A stretch of 64,000 nt of DNA from Maniola hyperantus (taxonomy: Eukaryota; Arthropoda; Insecta; Lepidoptera; Nymphalidae): the NCBI RefSeq assembly GCF_902806685.2, contig NC_048546.1, positions 11,364,534-11,428,533 on the forward strand. Direction: 5' to 3'. The position numbers were made by a program, and so were the translations under genes. This document shows positions 33,333-43,915 of this stretch, in pieces; within the stretch, counting starts at the first letter, position 1; each line of letters begins with the position of its first letter. The notes below the pieces were generated by a model. It did no database searches and had not been told where the DNA came from. It saw nothing but the letters and a program-made list of their open reading frames with translations.

Positions 33333-34181
33333 AGAAGGTCTTGAATGTCCCTGGTAATAAATGCAGAAGTTATTACATCACGTTACACCAATAGCAGGCA
33401 CCCTCATTACAATATCGGGGGCATTAGTTAGGTAGCAGATAGACTGAGATACTGTCGTATCGCGTATCAGATGTAAACCTTGGTGGGACAGGTTAACAAC
33501 CTACGGCTGCATTCCGCCTTGCCGGTGTAATGATAAGGATCGCTATAGAGCGGTGCTTGTGTGTTGTTCGTGGTTTGAGTATGTTTTAATTAAAAGAGTA
33601 AGTTATTTTACATATTGCAGTAACTGATCATTTTCATCGAGTCATATGGTGTAAATATTAGGTGTATAAATTAATTATAAAAGTTAAAAAAAAGGTTTTA
33701 TTAAAAGTAGGATCATAGACTACATAAATCAAAAAGAACTTTGATAGTCCTCAGCCCTCACAGATTTCTATCTGAAAAATATATCTCTGGGTTTTAGGTA
33801 CATAAATGAGTTTAAAGGTTAGTTTGAAGTAGTTCAACTTCTCAGTCTGGGCTTGTTACAATTTAGATTAGTTTTAAAAAAATTAGCACCCTTTCTTGAT
33901 AGCTTTATTTACAATTTTCATAATAAACTCTGCTCTATAATCTACCTAATTTTACAAAGTTTCATTCATTCAGGTACAAATATTTTTTAATTTTGCTGTA
34001 ACAAATAACGTAGATCGGATATTGTTATTAAAAAATTAAGTTCTACTCTTTTACATTTAAAATGAAATTAAAAAATTGTAATTAAAAAATGTATCGTAGT
34101 ATCAATAGGGCAGAAAAGTATAAATACCAACATTTTAATTACGTAATTTTAGACTATTATGTTGTGATTAAAAATAAACAT
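33333..34181. other. Non-coding AT-rich stretch
   Basis: Nothing recognised. Confidence 0.4.
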
Positions 34182-34472
34182 TGGCCCCGATTCTCTAGCC
34201 TCTCTCTAAACTAAATTTAGAGTATCTGCATCCTTTTCTTTTTACTAATGCTAAAAAAGGAACGGAACATGACTTTCACATTTAAGGACTCTAAATTTTA
34301 GTGCACAATACAAATTGAAACAGTAGGTTCGCGAGTGCGTGCTAAAATCATGGGTTTTACCATCTAAAAATTAAACTTAGAAATATCAAACTGCTTCTGT
34401 CCTTTTCATATTACAATAGTAAGAAGAGGGTGCGAATACTCTAAAATTAGGTTGTGCTTAGAATCGGTGCCA
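34182..34472. mobile_element. MITE-N, about 290 bp
   Basis: The left end TGGCCCCGATTCTCTAGC pairs with the right end GCTTAGAATCGGTGCCA. The next-inner TTTAGAG and CTCTAAAAT blocks pair too. Related copies are 53346-53546, 55207-55470 and, more distantly, 50220-50378. No protein encoded. Confidence 0.75.
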
Positions 34473-34873
34473 TTAGCATTTTAAAAGTTAGCATTAGCAA
34501 GTAAAAAGTTCTTGGAGGTAATATCAGCTCTATATAGATTAATTATTCCAAAACGCACTATAGCTATATAATATAGAAGTGGAACGCTGTTTACTGGCTA
34601 TTAAACGTGAATGCGATTCAATTCCACCGTCGTGTTCGGCGGTAACGAAGTATGTGCCGGCCGGTGATAATGAACTAGCGGTGACTTGCCGATAATAAGA
34701 TGCGCAAGATCACACTGTCGACTTTCCGTCCTGTTACCCTTCTTCTATGATGTATTGTTAGGGCTTGAACTCCGGAATTCCGATTTTAGCGTGACTCCGG
34801 AGCTTCTAAAGATTACAGGTTTTTTTATGTAAAAGCGGAGTTATCGTGAATACAACCGGAGTTTCGATTTTCA

Positions 34874-35094
34874 TCACTACCCCTATTATAAATGCGAAAG
34901 TATGTTTGTTTGTTGGCTTGTCCTTCAATCACGTCGCAACGGAGCAACGGATCGACGTGATTTTTTGCATGGGTAAAATTTAAAACCTGGAGAGTGACAT
35001 AGGCTACTATTTATCCCGGAAAATCAATCAGATATTTATCCCGGGATTTTTAAAAACCTACATCCACGCGAACGAAGTCGCGGGCATCAACTAT
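34874..35094 (+). mobile_element. HEL-1 Helitron, full length, mutated CTAG
   Basis: TCACTACCCCTATTATAAAT start after an A, GTTTGTTTGTTGGCTTGTCC, the CGTCGCAACGG and GATCGACGTGATT pair, ATCCACGCGAACGAAGTCGC hairpin, then GGGCATCAA and CTAT instead of CTAG. Confidence 0.8.
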
Positions 35095-35152
35095 AGCTCT
35101 CAATATAAATTCTCTTTTTCCCAATATAAATTCAGCTTGATTTTATAGAATA

Positions 35153-35359
35153 CTAGCTAATGCTTGCGACTTCGTCCGCGTGTGAACTTTTTGATTTTCC
35201 GGGATGAAAAGTAGCCTATGTCACTCTCCAGGCCTTTAACTATTCCCATGCAAAAAATCACGGCGATCCGTTGCTCCGGTGCGACGCGATTGAAGAACAA
35301 ACCAACAAATCAACAAACAAAACACAAACACACTTTCGCATTTATAATAAGGGTACTGA
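35153..35359 (-). mobile_element. HEL-1 Helitron, inverted neighbour
   Basis: The minus-strand 5' TC is at 35359-35358, then AGTACCCTTATTATAAATGC. The 3' end is the hairpin and CTAG at 35156-35153. It lacks the GTTCCCACGGGATTTTTAAA segment. It faces the copy at 34874-35094, tail to tail, 58 bp apart. Confidence 0.8.
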
Positions 35360-35631
35360 CTACTACTGAGATACTGATAAAATAGCAACTTTTTGTAGCA
35401 CGACAAGTCGCTAGTGTTGCTCTACAGACTTAATAAGATGCGTGTATTATACTGACCTACTCGCGTTTGGCTGAGTCATTTGATTAGATAACTTAAATTA
35501 GAATAAGTTTAAAAAAAAGTTTATTGGTGGGAGCCGAGTATGTTGTTGATTGTAGCGAATTACTTCGTGGTGTAACTTGTTTGTAACTTAGATGTACCTA
35601 CCTCATTTTAAAATACTGTTATTACTGTTCA

Positions 35632-35757
35632 ACATCATCATGATCAACCCATCGCCGGCAGAGCACGGGTGAGAAGAGTGAGAAGAGTTTTGGCCATAGT
35701 CTACCACGCTGGCCAAATGCGGATTGGCACACTTCACACACCTTTGGGAACATTTTT
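35632..35757 (-). mobile_element. SINE-A 3' part
   Basis: CATCATCATGATCAACCCAT, the tail complement, then GGCCATAGTCTACCACGCTG and TTCACACACCTTTGGGAACA. The head and upstream body are absent. The segment GTGAGAAGA is doubled. Confidence 0.75.
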
Positions 35758-36721
35758 TACCTGCTCCAGAAACTCGTGCATATTTACCTGCTCTTCCCAC
35801 AAGGCTATATATTACAAATTATAATATAAGTAAATATAAGTACCTATAAATATAATCCATAAAAATGCCACAAACCATCAAGGAACGGTAAATATAAACT
35901 CAGTTATTTTGGCAAAAAGTTAAAAATCTGAAGAAATCTGAGTGAAACCGACAATTGAATGAAATCAAGTGGAAATGAAACAGTTATGCAAATTGCTGCC
36001 AAAATAAAACTCATTCTATTACCAGTCTTAGACTAAAGATACATGATACACGGAGCCCTTATAAAAGTGAGGCCACTGGTTGTGTGATAAGATAGATTTA
36101 AATTGTGTAGGCCTGACTAAATCGAATTTGGATGATTTGATTTACTCAATATAATTTCACTCAATTTTTTAATAAGCAATTAATTAATACCGTAGGTACT
36201 TCACGTAGGTAGGTACCGTAGATACACGATTTCATTTACAAAGAGCTTATTGTGGGAACTGTAAAAAATCCATTGGGCGGCTATTATGTCAGCGATGGCA
36301 TTGATATTATTGATGGCATTATTTTATTTTAGTTTTACTCTGCCTGACGCTCAGCTTTGTATTTCGCAATCGTTCAGAATGCAGTCCGAACATTTACTTT
36401 TCCTAGATTCCTGTGCAATTTATTGGCGTAAATTACCGTCTATCTTTTCCAATAGTCTGTGCAAACAATCAAATAACCAGAGTTTGTATTTGGCGAAATA
36501 AAATTTTGCAAATGGCGGCATTAATTGGTCTCTAGTTGTTATCAGAATGAACTCAAAGGGGAGAATTTTTAAATATTATAATTCAGAATGCCCCAAGGAG
36601 ATTCAGATGAATTTGAATCTTGATGTACATTTTTAGAGATGTATCACACTAAAAAATTTAAATGTCTGAAAGAAGAGCAAAGTATTCAAATGACACACTA
36701 GACAAATCAGCAAATATAACA
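35758..36721. other. Non-coding stretch
   Basis: Nothing recognised. A 71-codon open frame at 36286-36501 begins with a hydrophobic stretch but has no supporting context and I do not call it. Confidence 0.4.
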
Positions 36722-37166
36722 TTTTTTTTAAATAGAGATAGCGAGAAAACGAGGGGCACCTGATGTTAAGTGATTACCGCCGCCCATGAACATTTGCAGC
36801 ACCAGAGGAACCGCCGCCGATGCGTTGCCGGCCTTTTAGGAATTTGTTGGTCCGCCCCTTGAATAACCCCGTGTTGTAATCTATAGGAAACACCGCCGAA
36901 GGGAGTTGATTCCACAGTTTGCATGTGCGTGGAAAAAAGGATCTGGCACAACAGGTGGTCGAAGTGCTCCAGAAACCCAGGTGGTGAGGGTGGAATTGAT
37001 TGCGGTGGCGTGCGATGCGGTTGTAGAAAAAGGAGGGTGGAATGAGAACAAACAACTCTTCGGAACACTCTCCATTATAGAGTCGATAGAACACGCAAAG
37101 AGAGCTTACGTCTCTGCGGTGCTCCAGGCTTTCCAACAACCCGGTTAGCCAACATTGCCCTGGCAA
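36722..37166 (-). pseudogene. LINE-D reverse-transcriptase C-terminus, open frame remnant
   Basis: The frame from 37166 down to 36774 (about 130 codons) reads LESLEHRRDVSSLCVFYRL, YNGECSEELFVLIPPSFFYN, FHPHHLGFWS, FFPRTCKLWNQLPSAVFP and LFKGRTNKFLKGRQR. S.EHRR, FHPHHL and LWN.LP..VFP are hallmarks of the C-terminal end of lepidopteran non-LTR reverse transcriptases. After the stop comes a 3' UTR with ACATCAGGTGCCCCTCG and an A-tail (T-run at 36722-36729). It is 5'-truncated, as LINEs usually are. Two more copies lie at 39985 and 49629 on the plus strand. The clade (CR1- or Jockey-like) is not decided here. Confidence 0.8.
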
Positions 37167-37256
37167 TTTTGGCTATTACAATATAATAGACGCTGGGCGG
37201 AGTTCTCAAATATTGCTCCCATGAATTCAGACTGACGTAGTACATACCTAGTAGTG

Positions 37257-37380
37257 TTTTTTTTATTTATATCCTAGCGCTTGGCTTCTCATCAGACCTG
37301 ATGGCAAGTGATGATGCATCATGCAGACTAAGATGGAGCGCGCTTGCCTAGAAGATGCCTATTCACTCTTGAGCATAGAC
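37257..37380 (-). mobile_element. SINE-C, 3' fragment, diverged
   Basis: T-run (A tail), ATATCCTAGCGCTTGGCTTC, CTGATGGCAAGTGATGATGC and AGACTAAGATGGAGCGCGCT match the SINE-C 3' half with substitutions. The head is absent. Confidence 0.65.
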
Positions 37381-37750
37381 TTATTATACTAGGTACTTGA
37401 GTCTTGACTTCTCAGATGCAAGCCCAGGTAGCAAAACATGTATAGCTTTATTTTATTACAGATTTATTCCATAATAGCTATGTGGTGCGTTCAAACAATG
37501 TTGCCTACGTGTTCAAATCGTTTGTGTGTTACCGCTTTTATAGTTAGAAGTGACTTCTCCGAATGCCACGCTTCAGTGGCTCCCTCTGAGTGACTTCAAT
37601 ATCCACCTTTGAAGTATTTGTGGTTATTTTTTCAAAAGACTCTTTTACCGAGAATTGCCTACGACCTTACTCTTTTTAATGGTTCGAATAGGTAAAAGAT
37701 GGTATTTGAAACTTCAACGATAGAATTTTAGATTTGTAAGACAGGTTTAG

Positions 37751-37885
37751 AGCGGCGATAGCCTAGTGGTTAAGAGTTTGACTTCCTCGAGGGGTCTGGG
37801 GTTTGATGATGGGCACGCAATTTTTAATTTTTCGAAGTGAAAACCTTTTGATTAATTAACAGTTGCTTGAACAGTGAAACAAAAT
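37751..37885 (+). mobile_element. SINE-A head fragment
   Basis: GCGATAGCCTAGTGGTTAAG holds the A-box, but the B-box region is mutated (GGTTTGATGATGGGCACGCA). The body stops soon after GAACAGTGAAACA. Confidence 0.65.
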
Positions 37886-38504
37886 GCGAAAAATTATCAC
37901 GTCATTTTATTTAATGGTCGACTGGAGACATATTGTCATCTCTGCTCTTCTTAGGTGGAAACCGGGCCTTATTTTGCTTCAGGTCGAGGCAGCTCAGCCT
38001 AGGCCTACTTCAATGGACTGAAGTTAAACACAGCAGGCTAACTTTACTTAACACCATGTAGATTATAAGTACCTTGTGAAGCTATCAATAACCATAACCA
38101 TTTCAAAATTTAATGGCTGTAAACAACCTTTAAGAAACGTGAAAGCGGGCCAATTAAAGCCTCCCCGGTCTAAGTAAATATCGCAAGTTTTACTTTGTAA
38201 GCCATTTATGACCCTTCTAAGGCTTCGTTAAGAGCCTTTGATGTTCAATCTGTAACTTGAATCACGGTAATTGCGCCAAGTGAGAGATGTTTCGATAATT
38301 ATACACTGCGCGAGTTAATTTAAACTTGTGTTTTAAGAAAAGGAAAACTTGACGGTCTTAATTAACTTTATGGTTTTCTTGTTTACCTACTGAAATGAAG
38401 GTAAATACAATATTTAAACGATGTCATCATACCGATATTTATTTCGTTTTAAATTTTCACTTTTTTCTTATTTTTTTTTTGTTTTAATTGATCAGCTTAT
38501 TGGC
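37886..38504. other. Non-coding stretch
   Basis: Nothing recognised. Confidence 0.4.
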
Positions 38505-38882
38505 ATCCACATAATATGACACTATGCCTTTCCGAGAGTGCACCAGCACACACGGCCCTCCGCCTTTGAACTCGTCCATCCACATCCCGCTACCTTCCTT
38601 AATTCGTCAGTCCAGCGAGTCGAAGGTGGTCACACACTACGACTGCTGGCATGTGGTCTCCACTCCAGAACACGTCTGCCCCAGCAACCGTCGGTTATAC
38701 GACAGATATGTCTTACCCAGTGCCCACTGCCACTTCAGTTTACTAATTCGTTGGGCTATTTCAGTCATTTTGGTTTTCCTGAGGACTTCCTTGTTACGGA
38801 TTTTGTCCCTCAGTGAGACACTCCACTTTGCCCACTCCATATCACGCTGAGTGATTTTGAACTTGTAGACGAGGCCAACTGT
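38505..38882 (-). pseudogene. RTE-E reverse-transcriptase C-terminus, longest remnant
   Basis: On the minus strand the frame reads YKFKITQRDMEWAKWSVSLR, DKIRNKEVLRKTKMTEIAQR, ISKLKWQWA. It then breaks and continues in other frames with the H.CR and TRWTDELRKVAGCGW regions. MTEIAQRISKLKWQWAGH is the same block as in the copies at 31.2 and 41.5 kb. The stretch upstream (TQR.ME.A..SVSLRDKIRN) is the most 5' RTE-E sequence in the window. Dead copy. Confidence 0.75.
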
Positions 38883-38926
38883 TTTACCTGCTGTCACGTA
38901 TTCTTTTTTTTTTGAAAACCTGTCGA

Positions 38927-39105
38927 TAAAAGTCCCAAAAATTGCTATTGCGCTGGAACCATGTCTCATTAACATCGAAATGACGTAATTTTGACGTCAT
39001 TTGACGTCAAAATTTACGTAAAAATATACCATCAGCTCAAAACTTCAGTCTAGTGCTGACGTCACTGAAATGGCCGCCACGCGCATTAGCAATTTGCGGG
39101 ACTTA
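38927..39105. mobile_element. MITE-CRE with three TGACGTCA sites
   Basis: The ends TAAAAGTCCCAAAAATTGCT and GCATTAGCAATTTGCGGGAC followed by TTA are inverted repeats of about 25 bp with a few mismatches. Inside are three perfect TGACGTCA palindromes at 38992-38999, 39002-39009 and 39057-39064. The left end lies just upstream of the RTE-E remnant. Confidence 0.7.
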
Positions 39106-39545
39106 TATCAGAGACCATAATTTATATAACACACACTAATATTATTATCGCAAACATTATTACGGAAGTCAACCGAAAATAGCTCGACATTAAATACAGC
39201 TTTCATCCCCTTCCGTGCCAATTTCACACCCCTAGTAGCAGATATAAGTACTACCTAATCCGTGGCCGCACAAAAACTTAATTAACCAAAATATATTATA
39301 TGGGAGTGTACAAACAACCACAAAGTTAGTGCCCCCACCTCTGGGGACTTCGCGCGGTGATACTATTTCGTGTAATGACTCCAAAATGAGGATATACTTC
39401 CCTGAAATATGCTGTACGTGACAGTGATATTGAATTCTCTAGATATGGCGGATTTTTGTCAAGGTGTCAAACAAGAACAAGTCGTGATCCGATATCAAGA
39501 ATACTTATAATAATATGTACATAACAGGTGAACATTTCATGCATA
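39106..39545. other. Non-coding stretch
   Basis: Nothing recognised. Confidence 0.4.
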
Positions 39546-39620
39546 ATTCAGCCCGATCTGTCCAGTAGATTAAGCTGTGCGTTGGTAGATCAGTCAGTCA
39601 GTCACCTTTTCCTTTCATAA
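39546..39620 (-). mobile_element. HEL-2 5' fragment
   Basis: Minus-strand TATGAAAGGAAAAGGTGACT, (GACT)n, GATCTACCAACGCACAGC and GGACAGATCGGGCTGAATT. The 3' half is missing. Confidence 0.7.
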
Positions 39621-39984
39621 AGAAGATCGGCTAACACCCGTGATCAGTATCGCACTTAGACTTCGCGTATATTTTTAAATAGGGTTTTAATTTTTAATAG
39701 AAAACCAAGTTAAAAAGACACATTTTAGGTTAGGTTTGGGTAGGTACGTTCTTTATCAACTACACTAAGCGGGCCCCTGAAAATGGGTTTTTTGACAAGA
39801 ACCTCAATATTTCTATGATTATGTTTTATTAACCTCTCTTGGATACGTCCATAGGCCTTATAATATTAACGATGTCTTCATTTTCGTTAAAAAGTCGACG
39901 ATGCGTTCGCATCAACCGCAGTTCACAATTGATACCTACACCGTACATTTGATCGAGACATGTTTCAATTTAAAAAAAACTATT

Positions 39985-40356
39985 TACCAGACTATGGGGA
40001 GTGCTCTGAAGAGCTTTTTGACCTCATTCCACCCTCTTTTTTCTACAACCGCACCACGCGCCACCGTAAGGAATTTCACCCTCACCATCTGGGTGTCTGG
40101 TGCACTTCGACCGTCCGCTGCGCCAGATCCTTCTTTCCACGCACGTGCAAACTGTGGAACCAACCCATCGGCGGTGTTCCTACTAGATTATAACATGGGG
40201 TTATTCAAGGGGCGGACCAACAAATTCCTAAAAGGCCGACACGACAACGCATCGGCGGCTCCTCTGGTGCTGCAAATGTTCATGGGCGGCGGTAATCACT
40301 TAACATCAGGTGACCCGCCTGCTCGTTTGCTCGCTATATCTATTTAAAAAAAAAAA
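39985..40356 (+). pseudogene. LINE-D C-terminus and 3' end, frameshifted
   Basis: Frame 1 reads DYGECSEELFDLIPPSFFYN, RHRKEFHPHHLGVW, RSFFPRTCKLWNQ. A 2-base deletion relative to the copy at 49.6 kb (CAACCC here, CAACTCCC there, near 40163) then shifts the frame, after which GLFKGRTNKFLKGR follows in another frame. The 3' UTR (ACATCAGGTGACCCGCCTGC) ends in an A-run at 40345-40356. Very similar to the 49.6-kb copy, so both inserted fairly recently. Confidence 0.8.
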
Positions 40357-40856
40357 GACTCAAACTCTCGCTGAAACGAATATTGAGAAAAATCAAATAA
40401 TCTATTTAAGTTGACATAAAGTACACACACGCGTTAAAGCGTCACATTCAGTTTCTCTATATCCTTGGCATTATATTCACAGCAGCTCCTTAATTCATAC
40501 ACGTCACGTTTTCAAGGGAGGCGTGACACCGATCTCGCGAATCGGGCAACCAAATGTACACCATTAAAGTGCAGTTACCGCCTTTTCACCATATACGGAA
40601 ATTGTTTTTATTTTATTTTTACTAATAATTTAAAAAAAGATTATTTTTGCATTTAACATAATATTATTATTATGATAATTCTGAGCCCAGGGTGTAATGG
40701 TTTTTAACCGTATTTTTTAACAACCAAACTCATGGAACAGTGCAAGTTGCTGATGATGATGTAAGGCTTTGAAACAAAACTGCTAAATCTGGGCCTCATA
40801 GCCCTCATAAGAAATCGCAGTAGGTCGATTGCAGAAAACCTGCATTAATCATTATT
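40357..40856. other. Non-coding stretch
   Basis: Nothing recognised; a short GATGATGAT run near 40754 may be the tail of a lost SINE-A or RTE-E. Confidence 0.35.
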
Positions 40857-41140
40857 ACAATCTCAATCGTTGTGATTGGCTGAATTTGTGCGATTCTTGT
40901 TGCAACAATGCATTGTAGCCAATAGTGAGCGAGCGTCAACCAATTATCAATCAGAGGTGATTGTGATCGTGAATTGTAGCTGTCATTCTACCGCAATCGA
41001 GCTGCTGCATCGATCATTATTAAAATGTCAATAGTTGTGATTGGCTGAATTTATGGTATTCTTGTTGCAACAATGCACTGTAGCCAATATTGAGCGAGTG
41101 TCAGCCAATCAGAGGTAGCTGTCATTTTACTTTATTTTTC
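40857..41140. repeat. 165-bp tandem duplication with CCAAT motifs
   Basis: The word GTGATTGGCTGAATTT occurs at 40872 and again at 41037, a spacing of 165 bp. The following TTCTTGTTGCAACAATGCA, TGTAGCCAATA and TGAGCGAG blocks repeat in the same order. The second unit has lost about 25 bp. Each unit has ATTGGCT and AGCCAAT in inverted orientation. Confidence 0.8.
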
Positions 41141-41180
41141 GCACATTTGACTCCCTACCCCTAACAACCCCCCCAAGGTG

Positions 41181-41300
41181 GAGAAACGACTTCAAGCGAG
41201 CCAGAGGGAGCCGCTGGATACAGCTGGCACAAGACTGCGGTGCGTCGTGAGCAAGTCCCTACAAGAAACCTATGTCCAGCAGTGAACATCTCAATCGATC
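41181..41300 (+). pseudogene. RTE-E tail, plus strand
   Basis: GGGAGCCGCTGGATACAGCT, GCACAAGACTGCGG, CCTACAAGAAACCTATGTCC and AGCAGTGAACATCTCAATCG correspond to the SRWIQLAQD and LQETYVQQW tail of RTE-E. In this copy the TGG codon before the end is TGA. Confidence 0.65.
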
Positions 41301-41302
41301 GA

Positions 41303-41545
41303 TCAGCCTATTCGCGTCCACTGCTCGACATAGGCCTTCTTAAGTGCACGCCACCACACACGATCCTCCGCCTTCCTCATCCACCCACTTCCCGCTACCT
41401 TCTTAAGGTCGTCAGTCCAGCGGGTTGGAGGTCGTCCCACACTGCGCTTGCTGATACGCAGTCTCCACTCCAGAGCACGTCTGCCCACTGCCACTTCAAC
41501 TGGCTAATTCGTTGGGCTATGTCGGTCACTCTGAACATCTATCCG
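41303..41545 (-). pseudogene. RTE-E C-terminus, minus strand
   Basis: The frame from 41494 to 41303 reads LEWRLRISKRSVGRPPTRWT, DDLKKVAGSGWMRKAEDRVW, WRALKKAYVEQWTRIG. Upstream to 41545 it reads VTDIAQRISQLKWQW in a shifted frame after a deletion. It meets the plus-strand copy tail to tail at about 41300. Confidence 0.75.
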
Positions 41546-41808
41546 TACTTAAAATCTAGTTGACTTGCCCCAGCTTCACGCCGATGCACTCACGGAGCAC
41601 TGAACTGAATTGAAAAGTTTAAGTAAAGTGCCAACGTGCATATTTTTCCAACTGAAAAATAAAATCTTTTAAGACCGTTCTTAATACATTTTAAAGCTAT
41701 TTGCACACTTGAAACAATCCGCAAAAGCTGCATGTAATATACATTTATCAATACTGAAAATACTCATCAGCAAATTATTTAGCTTGATAAAAGAATACCT
41801 AAGCTAAA

Positions 41809-41850
41809 GCGGTGATAGTCTATTGGTTCTAAAGGCTGCCTCCAATTCAG
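41809..41850 (+). mobile_element. SINE-A head scrap
   Basis: AAAGCGGTGATAGTCTATTG resembles the A-box region of SINE-A. The B-box is not recognisable. Confidence 0.4.
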
Positions 41851-41892
41851 GTGATCCATGAAGCGAAGCTAATACGATACTTCAAAAACTAT

Positions 41893-42233
41893 GATGCATA
41901 AAAATAAATAAAAATCTGTTTTAGAATGTACAGGTGAAGACCTTTTATATGATACCCCACTTGATATAGTCACTCACTTCGAAAGTTGAAAATACTAATT
42001 ATTAGTTCATGACCACAATTTAATTTTTTTTGTGTGATCTAACCCTAAATTCACGGTTTTCAGATTTTTCCCCAAATGTCAGCTATAAGATCTACCTACT
42101 TGCCAAATTTCATGATTCTAGGTCAACGAGAAGTACCCTGTAGGTCTCTTGACAGACAGACGGACAGACAGACAGACAGACAACAAAGTGATCCTATAAG
42201 GGTTCCGTTTTTCCATTTGAGGTACGGAACCCT
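41893..42233 (+). repeat. REP-C type a, shorter copy
   Basis: Matches 32769-33332 from GCATAAAAATAAATAAAAAT onward, with one instead of two TGCCAAATTTCATGATTC modules. A CAGA-repeat block is at about 42155-42182 and the 3' hairpin GGGTTCCG/CGGAACCC at 42199-42231, followed by TAAA. Confidence 0.75.
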
Positions 42234-42807
42234 AAAAACAGTCTTAGATCATTTGCATTTTCAGCACTGATTTGCGGTAGATATTTTTGCTTGGTTCAAT
42301 TCTTTGCGATCAGCTTAAGAATCATTTCTATGAATTTTAAATCGCACCCAACCTCTCACAATAACTCTGAAACATACTCCATGTTTCTTATTTTGAATTC
42401 TGCGTGGAAGTATATTGCATAACTTCAATAAAGCGCAAAATATTTCATTCATTTCACACATTCCATTTGCCGTGCACATTTATATGTTAATCGTGGCCTC
42501 CATAACTCTGAAACTACATACTCAACGCATTATGAAATGAGAAATTTTTCACTTGCATATTACTGCCCTCTGTTGGAGGCACGCACTGGATTTTTGTTAC
42601 ATGTTTCTATTGCGCTTAGACGGCTTTTTTGACGATTGCATAAACTTTCCAGTTTACTTTCCTTTTTTTTCATTTAGTGCAGTATTTTACGACTGCTTTT
42701 ACTAAAACTAATAATTGTAGATGGTAGAAGTAACACCCCACTGACGAACTCCATTCACTTCTAATTTTAGTTATATTTGTAATATATTTTATATTATTTA
42801 GTTATAG
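42234..42807. other. Non-coding stretch
   Basis: Nothing recognised. Confidence 0.4.
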
Positions 42808-42979
42808 CCTCAATAGCTCAACGGGTAGAGGAGTGGACTGAAAACCGAAAGGTCAACGGTTCAAACCCCGCCCGTTGCACTATTGTCGTACCTACTCCTA
42901 GCACAAGCTTGACGCTTAGTCGGAGAGGAAAGGGGAATATTTGTTATTTAACATGGCTAATATTCTTTATATATAAAAA
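42808..42979 (+). mobile_element. SINE-B, full length, stand-alone
   Basis: GCCTCAATAGCTCAACGGGT start, B-box CGGTTCAAACCCCGCCC near 42857-42873, body GCACTATTGTCGTACCTACT and tail ACATGGCTAATATTCTTTAT plus an A-run to 42979. The best SINE-B reference copy in the window. Confidence 0.85.
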
Positions 42980-43673
42980 AAAAGTTGTTAAGCTCGTGGA
43001 CATAAAAAATACTTTGCGACCGGCAATGTCCATGTCCAAAGGCCCGTTTTTTAAAATATTTATTATCTACTTACCCAAAACTTTGAGAATACGTTTTTGA
43101 ATTTCGGTAAAGAAATTCTTCAATGGAATTGGGCTTTTTTGGAAAAGATTTTTGTACTTAAAAAAAATGGCTTTTTACTTTGCCAGAATAACTGCAGTTT
43201 TGAATTTGTTTACTTTCCAAAAAAAAACTTTGTTAGCTTTAATTGAAAACCTGCTAGATTATTTGCATTTTTTTAAAATTGTTTGTCCACAAAATTGACT
43301 AGGTAGGTTACTTGTTTAAAGATAAGGCTTAATCTATTATGAAAATATATGCTTTAAATAGGATCGATTAGAAATGGACGTGGTATGAGTAATGAAAGTG
43401 TACCATAATAACGTTAAAACGAAGGTGCAAATAATATTAACTTCACAGTTTAATAGGTTACCAAAAGACGTGACGTCCCAAGCAATGGATACGAACCCTA
43501 ATATCCCCTTAATATGAATATTTGTCTCAATGAAAATAAAATTATGACGGGTACACTCCCCCTACACTCGGTGGGGTCAAAAGAATTTATAGCTACAGAG
43601 TTGGCGAAATTTTTGTACGCGATTCATTGTTTTGGCTTCATTTTTTAACATGAAATTTTCAATTTATTTAACG
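42980..43673. other. Non-coding AT-rich stretch
   Basis: Nothing recognised. Several A- and T-runs. Confidence 0.4.
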
Positions 43674-43915
43674 ACAGGTTGAGTCTAGTTTGCAGTGGGC
43701 AGGCCACGTCTGCCGCAGAACTGATGGCGCTGGGGCAGACGTGTTCTGGAGTGGAGACCGCGTATCGGCAAGCGCAGTGTGGTACGACCTCCAACCCGCT
43801 GGACTGACGACCTTAAGAAGGTAGCGGGAAGTGGGTGGATGAGGAAGGCATAGGATCGTGTGTGGTGGCGCGTTCTTGGGAAGGCATTTGTCCAGCTGTG
43901 GATGCAAACATGTTG
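43674..43915 (+). pseudogene. RTE-E C-terminus, frameshifted
   Basis: Reads SLQWAGHVCRRTDGAGADVF in one frame, then RSVVRPPTRWTDDLKKVAGS in another, then GWMRKA, a stop, DRVWWRVLGKAFVQLW. This preserves the AGHVCRRTDG block missing from the 41.3-kb copy. Followed by a TTGATTGATTGA tail. Confidence 0.75.

Noticed and set aside
36766..37148. Four overlapping frames on both strands as separate genes
   Set aside because: Only the 37166-36774 minus frame shows LINE residues; the others are shadows of it.
39901..40347. 148-codon open frame as a gene
   Set aside because: It is a wrong-frame reading across the LINE-D fragment; the real LINE-D residues are in another frame up to the 2-base deletion.
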